A DNA stretch of 64,000 nt from Faecalibacterium langellae. GTDB lineage: Bacteria; Bacillota; Clostridia; Oscillospirales; Ruminococcaceae. Below are positions 35,512 through 45,659 of this stretch, piece after piece. The position numbers were made by a program, and so were the translations under genes. The DNA lies in contig NZ_NMTR01000004.1 of NCBI RefSeq assembly GCF_002549775.1, positions 186,001 to 250,000 of the forward strand. The letters run 5' to 3'. The stretch's first letter is position 1; every line of letters begins with the position of its first letter. Below the pieces are notes generated by a model. It did no database searches and was not told the DNA's origin. It saw nothing but the letters and a program-made list of their open reading frames with translations.

Positions 35512-35638
35512 TAAAGTTTGGCACGGCTTATGGTTCGTGGAGTGGGACGAAAGAAAGCAGTCTGCCTTTCGGTCAAACTATACACATTTCGGCGCAACAA
35601 CCGCAAATGTTTGTTAAACAATTATCTATCGCATGTCC

Positions 35639-35667
35639 TTGCAATACGCGCGCTTTTTGTTTATAAT
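35639..35667 (+). promoter_or_regulatory. Sigma-A promoter of pgk
   Basis: TTGCAA, 17-nt spacer, TATAAT, about 80 bases before the pgk ATG. Nothing else is recognised in 35512-35638. Confidence 0.8.
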
Positions 35668-35745
35668 AGTAGCATACGGGGCAGGGCCCCGAATGCGAGC
35701 GAAACTCTAGTTCAGAAATAAAAAGCTTGAGAGGAGTTTATTACC

Positions 35746-36954
<1,209 letters not shown>

Positions 36955-36975
36955 TTTTCCCCGGCATCACAATGG

Positions 36976-37012
36976 GTGCGGCGGCTTTTGCGCCGCCGCA
37001 CTTTTCATTTGT
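36976..37012 (+). terminator. Hairpin between pgk and tpiA
   Basis: GTGCGGCGG / CCGCCGCAC stem followed by TTTTCATTT. The T tract is interrupted, so partial read-through into tpiA is likely. Confidence 0.7.
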
Positions 37013-37070
37013 GCAGGAGCGGAAGATGCCGCTTCTGACGTTAGAAGGTAAATAAAGGAGATAGAGTATC

Positions 37071-37841
37071 ATGGATAAGGCAAAGCGCAAGGCTATTATT
37101 GCTGGCAACTGGAAGATGAACAAAACCGCCTCCGAGGCTGCCGTTCTGGTGGACGAGCTGGTGCCCGCCGTGCAAGATGCAGGCTGCGAGGTCGTCATCT
37201 GCACCCCGTACACCGACCTGGTCACCGCTGTGGAGAAGACCAAGGGCACCAATATCCATGTGGGCGCCGAGAACGTCCACTTCGAGAAGTCCGGCGCCTT
37301 CACCGGCGAGATCAGCGCTGATATGCTGGTGGATCTGGGCGTGGAGTACGTCATCGTCGGCCACTCTGAGCGCCGCCAATATTTCGCCGAGACCGACCAG
37401 ACCGTGAACAAGCGCGCTCTGGCTGCCCTGAATGCCGGCCTGAAGGTCATCATCTGCGTGGGCGAGAGCCTGCAGCAGCGTGAGGAGGGCGTCACCGAGG
37501 AGCTGGTCCGCATGCAGACCAAGATCGCTCTGCGTGATGTGACCGCTGAGCAGATGAAGAATGTCGTCATCGCTTACGAGCCTATCTGGGCCATCGGCAC
37601 CGGCAAGACCGCTACCGCCGATCAGGCTGAGGAAGTCTGCGGCCAGATCCGCAAGGTCATCGGTGAGGTGTACGGCGAGGCTGTGGCCGAGGCTACCACC
37701 GTGCAGTACGGCGGCAGCATGAACGCCAAGACCTGCGAGGAACTGCTGAGCAAGAAGGATGTGGACGGCGGCCTGATCGGCGGCGCATCCCTGAAGGCCC
37801 CCGACTTTGCAGTCATCGTCAACGCAGCCACCAAGGGCTAA
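37071..37841 (+). CDS. tpiA: Triosephosphate isomerase
   Basis: 256 residues. [10 protein letters not shown] is the N-terminal active-site strand with the catalytic Lys. [12 protein letters not shown] has the catalytic His, and [14 protein letters not shown] the catalytic Glu and the flexible loop. [10 protein letters not shown] and [10 protein letters not shown] bind the phosphate. It interconverts dihydroxyacetone phosphate and glyceraldehyde-3-phosphate. AAAGGAGATAG precedes the ATG. Part of the glycolytic block with pgk and gpmI. Confidence 0.98.
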   Translation: MDKAKRKAIIAGNWKMNKTASEAAVLVDELVPAVQDAGCEVVICTPYTDLVTAVEKTKGTNIHVGAENVHFEKSGAFTGEISADMLVDLGVEYVIVGHSERRQYFAETDQTVNKRALAALNAGLKVIICVGESLQQREEGVTEELVRMQTKIALRDVTAEQMKNVVIAYEPIWAIGTGKTATADQAEEVCGQIRKVIGEVYGEAVAEATTVQYGGSMNAKTCEELLSKKDVDGGLIGGASLKAPDFAVIVNAATKG

Positions 37842-37865
37842 GCGCTGACCAATAACACGTTTTCC

Positions 37866-37916
37866 CAGCGCCCGGCTGCGCCGCATTTCCAGCGCTGTGC
37901 CGGGCGCTATTTGTTC
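37866..37916 (+). terminator. Hairpin between tpiA and gpmI
   Basis: AGCGCCCGGC / GCCGGGCGCT arms around an imperfect inner stem, followed by ATTTGTT. Probably a partial terminator. Confidence 0.65.
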
Positions 37917-37939
37917 AAATCATAAGGAGATCTACTTTT

Positions 37940-39466
37940 ATGGCAAAGAAACCTGTTCTTCTGTGCATCATGGACGGCTTCGGCTGGGTGCCGAACGAGA
38001 CCTTTGGCAACGCCGTGGTCGCCGCCAAGAAGCCCCACCTCGATGCTCTGATGGCAAAATATCCCATGACCACCATCAACGCTTCTGGCATGGCTGTCGG
38101 TCTGCCCGAGGGCCAGATGGGCAACTCTGAAGTCGGCCACACCAACATGGGTGCCGGCCGCATCGTGTACCAGCAGCTCACCCTCATCACCAAGTCCATC
38201 AAGGACGGCGAGATGCTGAAGAATCCTGTGCTGGTCAAGAACATGAAGGCTGCCATCGACGCGGGCAAGGCCATCCACCTGATGGGTCTGGTGGGCACCG
38301 GCGGCGTCCACAGCCATGCGGACCACTGGTTCGGTGTGCTGGAGATGGCAAAGCACATGGGTGCCAAGGAAGTCTACCTGCACTGCATCACCGATGGCCG
38401 CGACACCGACCCGCACTCCGGCAAGGGCTTCCTGGCCGACCTGCAGGCCAAGTTGGACGAGCTGGGCATCGGCAAGATCGCCAGCGTTTCCGGCCGCTAC
38501 TACGCCATGGACCGCGACAACAACTGGGACCGTGAGGAGAAGGCCTACGCCGCCTTTGTCTACGGTGAGGGCAACCACGCCGCTAGCGCTGCCGAGGCCA
38601 TCGAGGCTTCCTACGCAGCCGACAAGACCGACGAGTTCGTGCTGCCCTGCGTCACCTGCGAGGGCGGCCGCGTGCAGGACGGCGACACCGTCATCTTCAT
38701 GAACTTCCGCCCCGACCGTGCCCGCCAGATGACCCGCATCTTCTGCGACGACGCCTTCACCGGCTTCGAGCGCCGCGGCGGCCGCAAACAGGTCCACTAC
38801 GTCTGCATGGCCGAGTATGACGCTACCATGCCCAACTGCGAGGTGGCTTACCCGCCCGTGGAGCTGAAGAACGTTCTGGGCCAGTACCTGTCTGAGAACG
38901 GTAAGACCCAGCTGCGCATCGCCGAGACCGAGAAGTATGCTCACGTTACCTTCTTCTTCAACGGCGGCGTCGAGGCTCCCTACGAGGGTGAGGACCGCTG
39001 TGTCATCCCCAGCCCGAAGGTGGCAACTTACGACCTGCAGCCCGAGATGAGCGCCCCGGCGGTTGCTGCCGAGTGCGTTAAGCGCATCGAGAGCGGCAAG
39101 TACGATGTGGTCATCCTGAACTTCGCAAACTGCGACATGGTCGGCCACACCGGCGTGTTCGACGCTGCCGTGAAGGCTGTCGAGGCTGTGGATACCGCTG
39201 TGGACCAGGTGGTGACCGCTGTGCTGAACGCCGGCGGCTGCGCCTTCATCACCGCCGACCACGGCAACGCCGAGAAGATGATGAACCCGGACGGCACCCC
39301 CTTCACCGCACACACCACCAATGTGGTGCCCTTTGTGGCGGTTGGCTGCGGCGACGTGAAACTGCGCGAGGGCGGCTGCCTGGCCGACATCGCACCCACC
39401 ATGCTGCCGTATATCGGCCTGCCCGTCCCCGCTGAGATGACCGGCAAGAGCATCATTGTGGAGTGA
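37940..39466 (+). CDS. gpmI: 2,3-bisphosphoglycerate-independent phosphoglycerate mutase
   Basis: 508 residues, the size of the Mn-dependent alkaline-phosphatase-fold enzyme. LLCIMDGFGW holds the first metal-binding Asp. GQMGNSEVGHTNMGAGRIV holds the nucleophilic Ser. HCITDGRDTDP, FRPDRARQ and ITADHGNAEKM carry the further substrate- and metal-binding residues. It interconverts 3- and 2-phosphoglycerate. AAGGAGAT precedes the ATG. Last gene of the glycolytic block; no enolase follows. Confidence 0.98.
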   Translation: MAKKPVLLCIMDGFGWVPNETFGNAVVAAKKPHLDALMAKYPMTTINASGMAVGLPEGQMGNSEVGHTNMGAGRIVYQQLTLITKSIKDGEMLKNPVLVKNMKAAIDAGKAIHLMGLVGTGGVHSHADHWFGVLEMAKHMGAKEVYLHCITDGRDTDPHSGKGFLADLQAKLDELGIGKIASVSGRYYAMDRDNNWDREEKAYAAFVYGEGNHAASAAEAIEASYAADKTDEFVLPCVTCEGGRVQDGDTVIFMNFRPDRARQMTRIFCDDAFTGFERRGGRKQVHYVCMAEYDATMPNCEVAYPPVELKNVLGQYLSENGKTQLRIAETEKYAHVTFFFNGGVEAPYEGEDRCVIPSPKVATYDLQPEMSAPAVAAECVKRIESGKYDVVILNFANCDMVGHTGVFDAAVKAVEAVDTAVDQVVTAVLNAGGCAFITADHGNAEKMMNPDGTPFTAHTTNVVPFVAVGCGDVKLREGGCLADIAPTMLPYIGLPVPAEMTGKSIIVE

Positions 39467-39493
39467 GCCTGAAAACCCTATAAAACACGCAAG

Positions 39494-39520
39494 AGGAGCA
39501 GCTTCGGCTGCTCCTTTTTT
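39494..39520 (+). terminator. Terminator of gpmI
   Basis: AGGAGCAG / CTGCTCCT stem with a CTTCGG-type tetraloop region, followed by T6. Confidence 0.92.
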
Positions 39521-39573
39521 GCTGCCCGGCGGGCGGGGAAGGGTCGGTCACAATTTTTTTACACCCGGCGGCG

Positions 39574-39602
39574 TTTACACAAAATGCAAAGGGGTGTATA
39601 AT
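39574..39602 (+). promoter_or_regulatory. Sigma-A promoter of the vanY-like/ymfFH/lgt cluster
   Basis: TTTACA, 17-nt spacer, TATAAT, about 60 bases before the first ATG. Confidence 0.8.
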
Positions 39603-39662
39603 ATACACTGTATCTGTGCGGCGCAGCGCGCTGCAAATCACCGAAAAGGAGCGCAACGCGCT

Positions 39663-40484
39663 ATGGAACAAAACGATCACCCGGCGTCTGCCCGCCCGAA
39701 GCCGCGCCTGACCCGCGCCCAGTATATGCGGCGCAAGCGCTTGCGCCTGGCCCGCAACTGGGCCATTCTGCTGCTGGTCTGTGCGGCTGTGGTGGCCCTG
39801 ATGACCAAAGGCATCCTCTGGCTGCTGCCGAAGGCAAACGCCCTGCTGGCCGGACCGCAGAGCTTTGAAGCAGCCAGCTACGACGGAACCGCCTATGCCT
39901 TTGACGCCGACGACGCGCGGCTGGTGCTGGTGAACGCGAACCTGCCCTATGCAGAAGAACCGGCCCCTGCGCTGGCGGCCGTGACCGACAACAGCACCAT
40001 TCAGCTGGAAGCCGAAGCCGCCGAAGCCTGCCGCACCATGCTGGAAGCCGCCAAGGCGGACGGCATTGAGCTGGTGCTGAACGCCGGTTATCTGGACGTC
40101 GACGGCCGCAGTGCTGTGTATGAAACGCAGAAGCAGGCCTATCTTGACGCGGGCAAGACCGAGGAACAGGCCGCCAGCCTGGCCGAGGATATCCAGCCCC
40201 GGGCTGAGTGCAGTGAGCACGGCACCGGCTATGCGGTGGACATCCTCAGTGCCGACTACACCACCCGGGACACCGGCTTTGCCGCCACCCGCGCCTACGA
40301 GTGGCTCACGGCCTACGCCGCCGAATACGGCTTCATCCTGCGCTATCCGCAGGACCGGCAGGCCGCGACGGGCGTGGTGTTCGAGCCCTGGCACTGGCGG
40401 TATGTGGGCACCGAAAACGCCCTCGCCATCCGCGCCAGCGGCCTGAGCCTGGAAGAATTCCTGACCCTGCAAAGGGCATCGTAA
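39663..40484 (+). CDS. VanY-like D,D-carboxypeptidase (M15B)
   Basis: 273 residues. A basic N-terminus precedes one membrane anchor (NWAILLLVCAAVVALM, residues about 32-47). The catalytic domain has the zinc motifs SEHGTGYAVDI (SxHxxGxAxD) and FEPWHWRYVG (EPWHWR). These enzymes remove terminal D-Ala from peptidoglycan stem peptides; here a housekeeping cell-wall role is likely, since no vanR/S or vanH/A/X genes are near. AAAAGGAGC is 13 bases before the ATG, a rather long spacing. A hydrolase gene pair and lgt follow. Confidence 0.9.
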   Translation: MEQNDHPASARPKPRLTRAQYMRRKRLRLARNWAILLLVCAAVVALMTKGILWLLPKANALLAGPQSFEAASYDGTAYAFDADDARLVLVNANLPYAEEPAPALAAVTDNSTIQLEAEAAEACRTMLEAAKADGIELVLNAGYLDVDGRSAVYETQKQAYLDAGKTEEQAASLAEDIQPRAECSEHGTGYAVDILSADYTTRDTGFAATRAYEWLTAYAAEYGFILRYPQDRQAATGVVFEPWHWRYVGTENALAIRASGLSLEEFLTLQRAS

Positions 40485-40523
40485 CGAAAAAACTCCCTGC
40501 AAATACAGGGCGGAGGAACACAA

Positions 40524-41822
40524 TTGGAACGTACTCTCATTGCGCCGGGCGTGCATCTCTCGTATGACCCGGCTGAAAAATTCAACCGCTGCCGCATCAG
40601 CATCCACTTTGCCTTCCCGGCAAAGCGGGAGACTGCCACGGCCCACGCCCTGCTGCCGCTGGTGCTGGAGCGCGGCTATGCCGATTGCCCGGATATGACC
40701 CGCCTGACCAAAAAGCTGGCGCGGCTTTATGGGGCTGACCTGACCGTGGACGCCCGGCCTATGGGCTGCAGCCACAACCTGTGCGTCAGCGTCACCGGCA
40801 TCAAGGACAAATTCGCGCTGGAGGGGGAGCCCCTCACCCGGGAATACACGTCCATTGCGCTGGGTGCGGCCTTCCACCCCTATTTTGTGGGCGGTACCTT
40901 TGACCCGGAGGCCGTCGGTATCGAAAAGCAGATGCTGAAAAAGGCGCTGGAAGACGAGATCAACGATAAGCGCCTGTACTGTCTGCATCAGGCAAACCGG
41001 GAGTTCTTTGGCGACAGCCCGGCGGGCGTGCGGCAGGAGGGCTATCTGGACGAGGTGGACGGCCTGACGCCGGAAGCCCTCACCGAAGCGTACCGCGAAA
41101 TGCTGCGCACGGCCAACATGGAGCTCATCGTGCTGGGCTGTACCGCCGAGCAGACGGCGGCGGTAAAAGATGCCCTGCTGGCAGAGCTGGCTGCCCTCGA
41201 CCGTGCCCCGCTGCCGCTGGCTGAGGACATCGCCATGCCCCGCCGGGAGCCGGTGCACAAGACGGAAAACTACGACATGGTGCAGGCAAAGCTGTGTATG
41301 CTGTTCACGCTGGGCGAGCCCATGCGCACCGAACAGCTGGCCGCTGTACGCCTTGCCATGGCGCTGTACGGCGGCAGCGTGACCAGCCGCTTGTTTTTGA
41401 ATGTGCGCGAGCGGGACCACCTGTGCTATTACTGCTCGTCCTCGTTCCAGAGCTTTACCGGAAGTATGGCCGTGAACAGCGGTGTGGAGCACGCGGACGC
41501 TGCCCGCGCCGAGCAGGCCATTTTAAAAGAACTGGCCGACCTGTGCGATGGACCCATCACCGACGACGAGTTTGAGGACTGCCGCCGGGGCCTGCTCAGC
41601 GGAATGCAGGGTGTGGAGGACACGCTGGGCGGCATCGAAACCTGGTATTACATTGAAGTGCTGCGCAGCGGCGGCGACCCGGCCAAGGTGCAGACGCCTG
41701 CCGAGGCTCGCGCCGCCCTGCAGGCCGTGACCAAAGACGATGTGCGTGCCATCCTGCGCAAACTGACCCTCTCGGTCAGCTATCTGCTCACGAAGGAGGT
41801 GTCTGCCTATGCCGCAGAATAA
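40524..41822 (+). CDS. ymfF: M16 family non-catalytic subunit YfmF/YmfF-like
   Basis: 432 residues of the pitrilysin-like fold but lacking HxxEH: the equivalent stretch reads HALLPLVLERGY. It is therefore probably the inactive partner of the next gene's product. In Bacillus this pair has been linked to EF-P 5-aminopentanol modification. A TTG start at 40524 is used, since GGAGG lies 7 bases upstream and no ATG fits. It overlaps the next gene by 14 bases, which indicates tight coupling. Confidence 0.85.
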   Translation: MERTLIAPGVHLSYDPAEKFNRCRISIHFAFPAKRETATAHALLPLVLERGYADCPDMTRLTKKLARLYGADLTVDARPMGCSHNLCVSVTGIKDKFALEGEPLTREYTSIALGAAFHPYFVGGTFDPEAVGIEKQMLKKALEDEINDKRLYCLHQANREFFGDSPAGVRQEGYLDEVDGLTPEALTEAYREMLRTANMELIVLGCTAEQTAAVKDALLAELAALDRAPLPLAEDIAMPRREPVHKTENYDMVQAKLCMLFTLGEPMRTEQLAAVRLAMALYGGSVTSRLFLNVRERDHLCYYCSSSFQSFTGSMAVNSGVEHADAARAEQAILKELADLCDGPITDDEFEDCRRGLLSGMQGVEDTLGGIETWYYIEVLRSGGDPAKVQTPAEARAALQAVTKDDVRAILRKLTLSVSYLLTKEVSAYAAE

Positions 41823-43119
41823 CCAGACCCTGCTGCAAAAGACCGTGGCCGATCAGTGGCAGACCCTGCCTTCCGGCCTGACCGTCATTGTGCGGCCCAT
41901 GCCGGGCTACTCCAGCACCCATGTCATCTTTGCCACCAAATTCGGCTCCATTGACCAGGACTTCCGGCTGGGCGGCAAAGAGGTGCACCTGCCTGCCGGT
42001 GTGGCGCATTTCCTTGAGCACAAAATGTTTGAGGACGAGGACGGTGACGCCTTTGCAAAGTACGCCAAGACCGGTGCCAACGCCAATGCGTTCACCAGCT
42101 TTGACCGCACCTGCTATCTGTTCACCGCTACCCAGCAGCTGGACGAAAGTCTGGATGTGTTGCTGGGCATGGTGACGCATCCGTATTTTACGGAGCAGAC
42201 CATTGCCAAAGAGCAGGGCATCATCGGGCAGGAAATCAAAATGTACGACGACAGCCCGGACTGGCGGCTCATCACCGGCCTGTTCGAGTGCCTGTACCAC
42301 GAGCACCCCATCCGCAGCGACATTGCGGGCACCGTGGAGAGCATTGCCGAGATCACGCCGGAGATGCTCTACGACAGCTGCAAGGCGTTCTATGCACCGG
42401 GCAATATGGTGCTGGCCGCGGCGGGCAACACCACCATGGAACAAATTCTGGCTGCCTGCGAACGCCACGGCTTGATGGAGCACGGCAGCACCGAGGGTGT
42501 GCAGCGGCTCTGGAAGCCGGAGCCTATGACCCTGGCAGCCACCGAGAAAACGCTGACCATGCCGGTGTCCAAGCCCTGCTTCGGTGTAGGCTTCAAGGAA
42601 GAACCACTGCCTGCGGGTGACCTGCGCACCGAAGCGCTCTATGACCTGATTTTGAGCTGCATTACCGGCGGCATGTCGCCGCTGTACCGCCGCCTGTATG
42701 ACGAAGGCCTTGTAAACCCCGGCTTCGGCGGGGAAGTGCTGCGGGTGGACGGCTGCTGCTGCATCCTGTTCACCGGCGAGAGCGACGCGCCCGAAACGGT
42801 GAAGCAGCTGCTGCTGGACGAGGTCGCCCGCGTCCGTGCCGAGGGCGTGGACCGCGAAATTTTCACCCTGTGCAAGAACGAAAAATACGGTCAACTGATC
42901 GAAAATCTTGAAAACGTAGAGGATTCGGCCAGCCAGATGGCAGATTTTGCCCTCTCCGGCCAGACGGTGGCCCAGCAAATTGCAATGCTGGCGGGCCTGA
43001 CCGCCGAGGATGCGGACGCAGCGCTGCAGCACATCCTCAGCACCAGCCGCATGGCCACGATGCAGATCCAGCCGGACGGCACCGCGCCGCTGGCGGAAGA
43101 CGAGGAGGAAGCAGAATGA
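41809..43119 (+). CDS. ymfH: M16 family zinc peptidase YfmH/YmfH-like
   Basis: 436 residues. The zinc motif HFLEH is at residues 67-71, followed by MFEDEDGDAFAKYAKTGANANAFT, typical of the family. The downstream glutamate that completes the site lies in the next helix region. With the inactive partner encoded just before, it likely forms a clamp-like heterodimer that digests short peptides in the cytoplasm. The following lgt gene overlaps by 4 bases (ATGA). Confidence 0.9.
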   Translation: MPQNNQTLLQKTVADQWQTLPSGLTVIVRPMPGYSSTHVIFATKFGSIDQDFRLGGKEVHLPAGVAHFLEHKMFEDEDGDAFAKYAKTGANANAFTSFDRTCYLFTATQQLDESLDVLLGMVTHPYFTEQTIAKEQGIIGQEIKMYDDSPDWRLITGLFECLYHEHPIRSDIAGTVESIAEITPEMLYDSCKAFYAPGNMVLAAAGNTTMEQILAACERHGLMEHGSTEGVQRLWKPEPMTLAATEKTLTMPVSKPCFGVGFKEEPLPAGDLRTEALYDLILSCITGGMSPLYRRLYDEGLVNPGFGGEVLRVDGCCCILFTGESDAPETVKQLLLDEVARVRAEGVDREIFTLCKNEKYGQLIENLENVEDSASQMADFALSGQTVAQQIAMLAGLTAEDADAALQHILSTSRMATMQIQPDGTAPLAEDEEEAE

Positions 43120-44165
43120 CAAGACTGACAAATCTGGTGCAGTTCCCGGGCCTGGGGCTGAGCTTTGAGCTGAACCGCGTGGCCTTTTCCATCGGAAGAT
43201 TCAACGTTTACTGGTACGGTGTGTGCATCGCCTTTGGCATCTGCCTGGCGCTGGTATTTGCGTTCCGTCACAGTGTGGAGTTCGGCGTGGACGCCGACAG
43301 CATGGTGGACGTGATTTTGATCGGCATCGTGCTGGGCATTGCCAGTGCCCGCGCCTACTATGTGGCCATGGCACCTTTTAAATATGAGAGCATCTGGGAG
43401 ATAATCGCCATCCGCGACGGCGGTCTTGCCATCTACGGCGGCATCATCGGCGGCTTTTTGTTCGGCGGCCTTGCCTGCAAGTGGCGCGGCGTGCCGGTGC
43501 TGCCCATGTTCGATCTGACGGCCATGGGCTTTCTGCTGGGGCAGTGCTGCGGCCGCTGGGGCAATTTCTTCAATCAGGAAGCTTTTGGATGCAACACCAC
43601 CCTGCCCTGGGGCATGTACAGCGAAGCTACCCGCGATTATCTGATGGGCAGCACGGTCACGGCCCAGAGCGGCGTGACCATCGACCCGAACCTGCCGGTA
43701 CACCCCACCTTTTTGTACGAGAGCATCTGGTGCCTGGTGGGCTTCATCCTGCTGTTCCGCTACATCAAAAAGCGCAAGTTCAACGGTGATATCGCCCTGC
43801 GATACATGATCTGGTACGGCGCGGGCCGCTTCTGGATCGAAGCCCTGCGCACCGACAGCCTGATGCTGGTGCCTTCCATCGGCCTGCGCGTCTCGCAGCT
43901 GATCGCAGGTATTGCCGTGGCGGCCGGTGTGGCGGCGGAGATCTACTTTACCCGCAAGGCAGAGGGTAAGCCCCTGATGGTGAAGCTGGCGCTGACCGCC
44001 GACAACAAGGCGGCCCTCGATAAGCTGCGCAAGGAAAGAGGCGCCATCGGCCTTGTGCTGGATGCAGACACTGAGCTGGTGGCATCCAGCCCGCGCAAGC
44101 TGTTCGTGGAGCGCACCGAAGCTTACAATGCCGAAGTGAAACGCATCATCGAACAGACAAAGTAA
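43116..44165 (+). CDS. lgt: Prolipoprotein diacylglyceryl transferase
   Basis: 349 residues with about seven membrane helices. The signature GQCCGRWGNFFNQEAFG is present, along with IYGGIIGGFLFGG and HPTFLYESIW. Lgt transfers diacylglycerol from phosphatidylglycerol to the lipobox cysteine, so it acts on the two lipoproteins encoded at 20-22.7 kb among others. After the last helix there is a C-terminal extension of about 60 residues (from LMVKLALTADNK) of unknown use. ATGA overlap with ymfH indicates one transcript. Confidence 0.96.
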   Translation: MTRLTNLVQFPGLGLSFELNRVAFSIGRFNVYWYGVCIAFGICLALVFAFRHSVEFGVDADSMVDVILIGIVLGIASARAYYVAMAPFKYESIWEIIAIRDGGLAIYGGIIGGFLFGGLACKWRGVPVLPMFDLTAMGFLLGQCCGRWGNFFNQEAFGCNTTLPWGMYSEATRDYLMGSTVTAQSGVTIDPNLPVHPTFLYESIWCLVGFILLFRYIKKRKFNGDIALRYMIWYGAGRFWIEALRTDSLMLVPSIGLRVSQLIAGIAVAAGVAAEIYFTRKAEGKPLMVKLALTADNKAALDKLRKERGAIGLVLDADTELVASSPRKLFVERTEAYNAEVKRIIEQTK

Positions 44166-44188
44166 AACGACGGAGCGAAGATTTTCGG

Positions 44189-44227
44189 GCCACAGTGCAA
44201 GGTAAAACTTGCGCTGTGGCTTTTTTT
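44189..44227 (+). terminator. Terminator of the vanY-lgt cluster
   Basis: GCCACAGTGCAAG / CTTGCGCTGTGGC stem followed by T7. Confidence 0.9.
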
Positions 44228-44237
44228 GATGTATAAT
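44209..44237 (+). promoter_or_regulatory. Promoter of the toxin-antitoxin operon, embedded in the lgt terminator
   Basis: TTGCGC, 17-nt spacer, TATAAT. The -35 lies in the right arm of the terminator hairpin and the spacer includes the T run. Confidence 0.65.
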
Positions 44238-44266
44238 ATAGCCACAGAACAAAGGAGGCGGAACGT

Positions 44267-44524
44267 ATGCAGATCGTACCGATGCGTGAACTGAAGAACA
44301 CCGTGGAAATCGAGCGCCGCTGCGCCGAGGAAAACGGCCCGGTGTTCGTGACGAAAAACGGCTATGGCCGCTTGGTGGTCATGGACATTGAGTACTACGA
44401 GCGGACCATGAAAGAGATGGAAGAACTGAAACTGGTGATGGAAGGGCTGAAGGACGAAGAAGCCGGACGTGTTGTGGACGGCCCGACGGCCATGGAAGAA
44501 TTGAGGAAAAAGTATGCTCTGTGA
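44267..44524 (+). CDS. Antitoxin, Phd/YefM-like
   Basis: 85 residues. The N-terminal half (PMRELKNTVEIERRCAEENG, PVFVTKNGYGRLVVMDIEYYER) matches the Phd/YefM DNA-binding and dimerisation fold. The C-terminal charged helix (ELRKKYAL end) would wrap and neutralise the toxin. AAAGGAGG lies 7 bases before the ATG. It overlaps the toxin gene by 11 bases. By family rule it should repress its own promoter with the toxin as co-repressor. Confidence 0.88.
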   Translation: MQIVPMRELKNTVEIERRCAEENGPVFVTKNGYGRLVVMDIEYYERTMKEMEELKLVMEGLKDEEAGRVVDGPTAMEELRKKYAL

Positions 44525-44846
44525 GTATCGCTATGAACTGACCGAGCGTGCTGTAAAAGATCTGGACGAGATCGCAGGCTATCTCCGGGATGATCTGGAC
44601 AATGCCCGTGCAGCGATGTCACTTTTATATGAGGTGAGCAAGTGTGTTCAGCGGCTGTGCAGCTTTCCTGCCAGCGGGAGCCGGATTCTGGAAGAATATC
44701 TGCCGGAGAAAAATGTGCGCAAGGTGATCGTAGGAAACTATATTTTATATTATCGTGTTTTGAAAGAGCAGGAACTTGTGCGAGTGCTTCGTGTTGTGCA
44801 CGGTTCCCGCAATCAGGATGCGGTTCTGCAGAACTTGAACAGCTGA
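44514..44846 (+). CDS. RelE/ParE family toxin
   Basis: 110 residues. Family features are the N-terminal helix [16 protein letters not shown], central [32 protein letters not shown], and the C-terminal strand [12 protein letters not shown]. The layout suits ParE more than mRNA-cleaving RelE, but which target (gyrase or ribosome) cannot be told. Start overlaps the antitoxin. The pair appears complete and intact. Confidence 0.88.
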   Translation: MLCEYRYELTERAVKDLDEIAGYLRDDLDNARAAMSLLYEVSKCVQRLCSFPASGSRILEEYLPEKNVRKVIVGNYILYYRVLKEQELVRVLRVVHGSRNQDAVLQNLNS

Positions 44847-44882
44847 AAATGCAAAAAATCTGCGCAAAGCGGAAATTTCCTC

Positions 44883-44911
44883 TTGCAATCCCTGCATTTT
44901 TTTGCTATACT
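44883..44911 (+). promoter_or_regulatory. Sigma-A promoter of rplU-rpmA-obg
   Basis: TTGCAA, 17-nt spacer, TATACT, with about 85 nt of leader before the rplU start. Confidence 0.8.
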
Positions 44912-44916
44912 ATTCT

Positions 44917-44985
44917 AGCCGCGTGGTGTGGGCGCCTGAAATGGCCCCTGTAGGGGTCTGCCTTTACGACCAGCGAGTACAACGA
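44917..44985 (+). promoter_or_regulatory. Putative L21 leader RNA
   Basis: Untranslated leader between the promoter and rplU with pairing CCCC/GGGG (44945-44956) inside GGCGCC...GGCC-type arms. Firmicutes often carry an autoregulatory L21 leader at this place. Assignment comes from position and folding, not from a model search. Confidence 0.5.
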
Positions 44986-45000
44986 AAAGGAATGAACAAA

Positions 45001-45312
45001 ATGTACGCAATCATTGTTACCGGCGGTAAGCAGTACCGCGTGGAGCAGGGCGACATCGTCTACATCGAAAAGCTGGACGTTGAGGCCGACTCCGAAGTGA
45101 AGTTTGATCAGGTTCTCGCTGTCGGCGAGGAGGGTTCTGTGAAGGTTGGCGCTCCCGTTGTTGAGGGTGCTACCGTGACTGCCAAGGTCATCAAGAATGG
45201 CAAGGGCAAGAAGCTGAACATCATCACCTATCGCGCAAAGAAGCACAGTGCTCGCCGTATGGGCCATCGTCAGCCCTTCACCAAGGTTGAGATCACTGCG
45301 ATCAACGGCTAA
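45001..45312 (+). CDS. rplU: 50S ribosomal protein L21
   Basis: 103 residues, full length. [18 protein letters not shown] is the standard N-terminus, and [22 protein letters not shown] is the conserved C-terminal rRNA-binding part. ATG 45001 is preferred over 44992 because the family starts there and AAAAGGA has 9-base spacing. First gene of the L21-L27-Obg cluster. Confidence 0.97.
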   Translation: MYAIIVTGGKQYRVEQGDIVYIEKLDVEADSEVKFDQVLAVGEEGSVKVGAPVVEGATVTAKVIKNGKGKKLNIITYRAKKHSARRMGHRQPFTKVEITAING

Positions 45313-45326
45313 GGAGGTAAATTACA

Positions 45327-45578
45327 ATGGCACATAAAAAGGGCGTAGGCAGCACCAAGAACGGCCGCGATTCCGCAGCACAGCGTCTGGGCACCAAGCG
45401 TGCAGACGGTCAGTTCGTTCTGGCCGGCAACATCCTGGTTCGTCAGCGTGGCACCCACATCATGCCGGGTGAGAACGTTGGCAAGGGCAGCGATGACACC
45501 CTGTTTGCTCTGGTGGACGGTACCGTCCGTTTCGAGCGCGTGGGCAAGAACGGCAAGAAGTGCAGCGTCAAGCAGTAA
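45327..45578 (+). CDS. rpmA: 50S ribosomal protein L27
   Basis: 83 residues starting [16 protein letters not shown]. Many Firmicutes L27 proteins have about nine extra N-terminal residues that the protease Prp removes; here the protein begins directly at the mature AHKKG end. Correspondingly the prp gene, usually between rplU and rpmA, is missing: the gap is 14 bases. L27 reaches the peptidyl transferase centre. AAGGAGG lies 7 bases before the ATG. Confidence 0.97.
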   Translation: MAHKKGVGSTKNGRDSAAQRLGTKRADGQFVLAGNILVRQRGTHIMPGENVGKGSDDTLFALVDGTVRFERVGKNGKKCSVKQ

Positions 45579-45603
45579 CTTCTTTCGGATAACTGCAAAA
45601 CGT

Positions 45604-45638
45604 AGAGAGCCGGACCCTCGTGGCCCGGCTCTTTTTGA
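45604..45638 (+). terminator. Terminator after rpmA
   Basis: AGAGCCGG / CCGGCTCT stem followed by T5. Because obg follows within 25 bases without a visible promoter, some read-through is expected. Confidence 0.75.
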
Positions 45639-45659
45639 TGAAAAATAAGGAGGGGCTGT

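Noticed and set aside
39453-41492. 679-codon minus-strand ORF across the VanY-like and ymfF genes
   Set aside because: Antisense to two conserved genes; no signals of its own.
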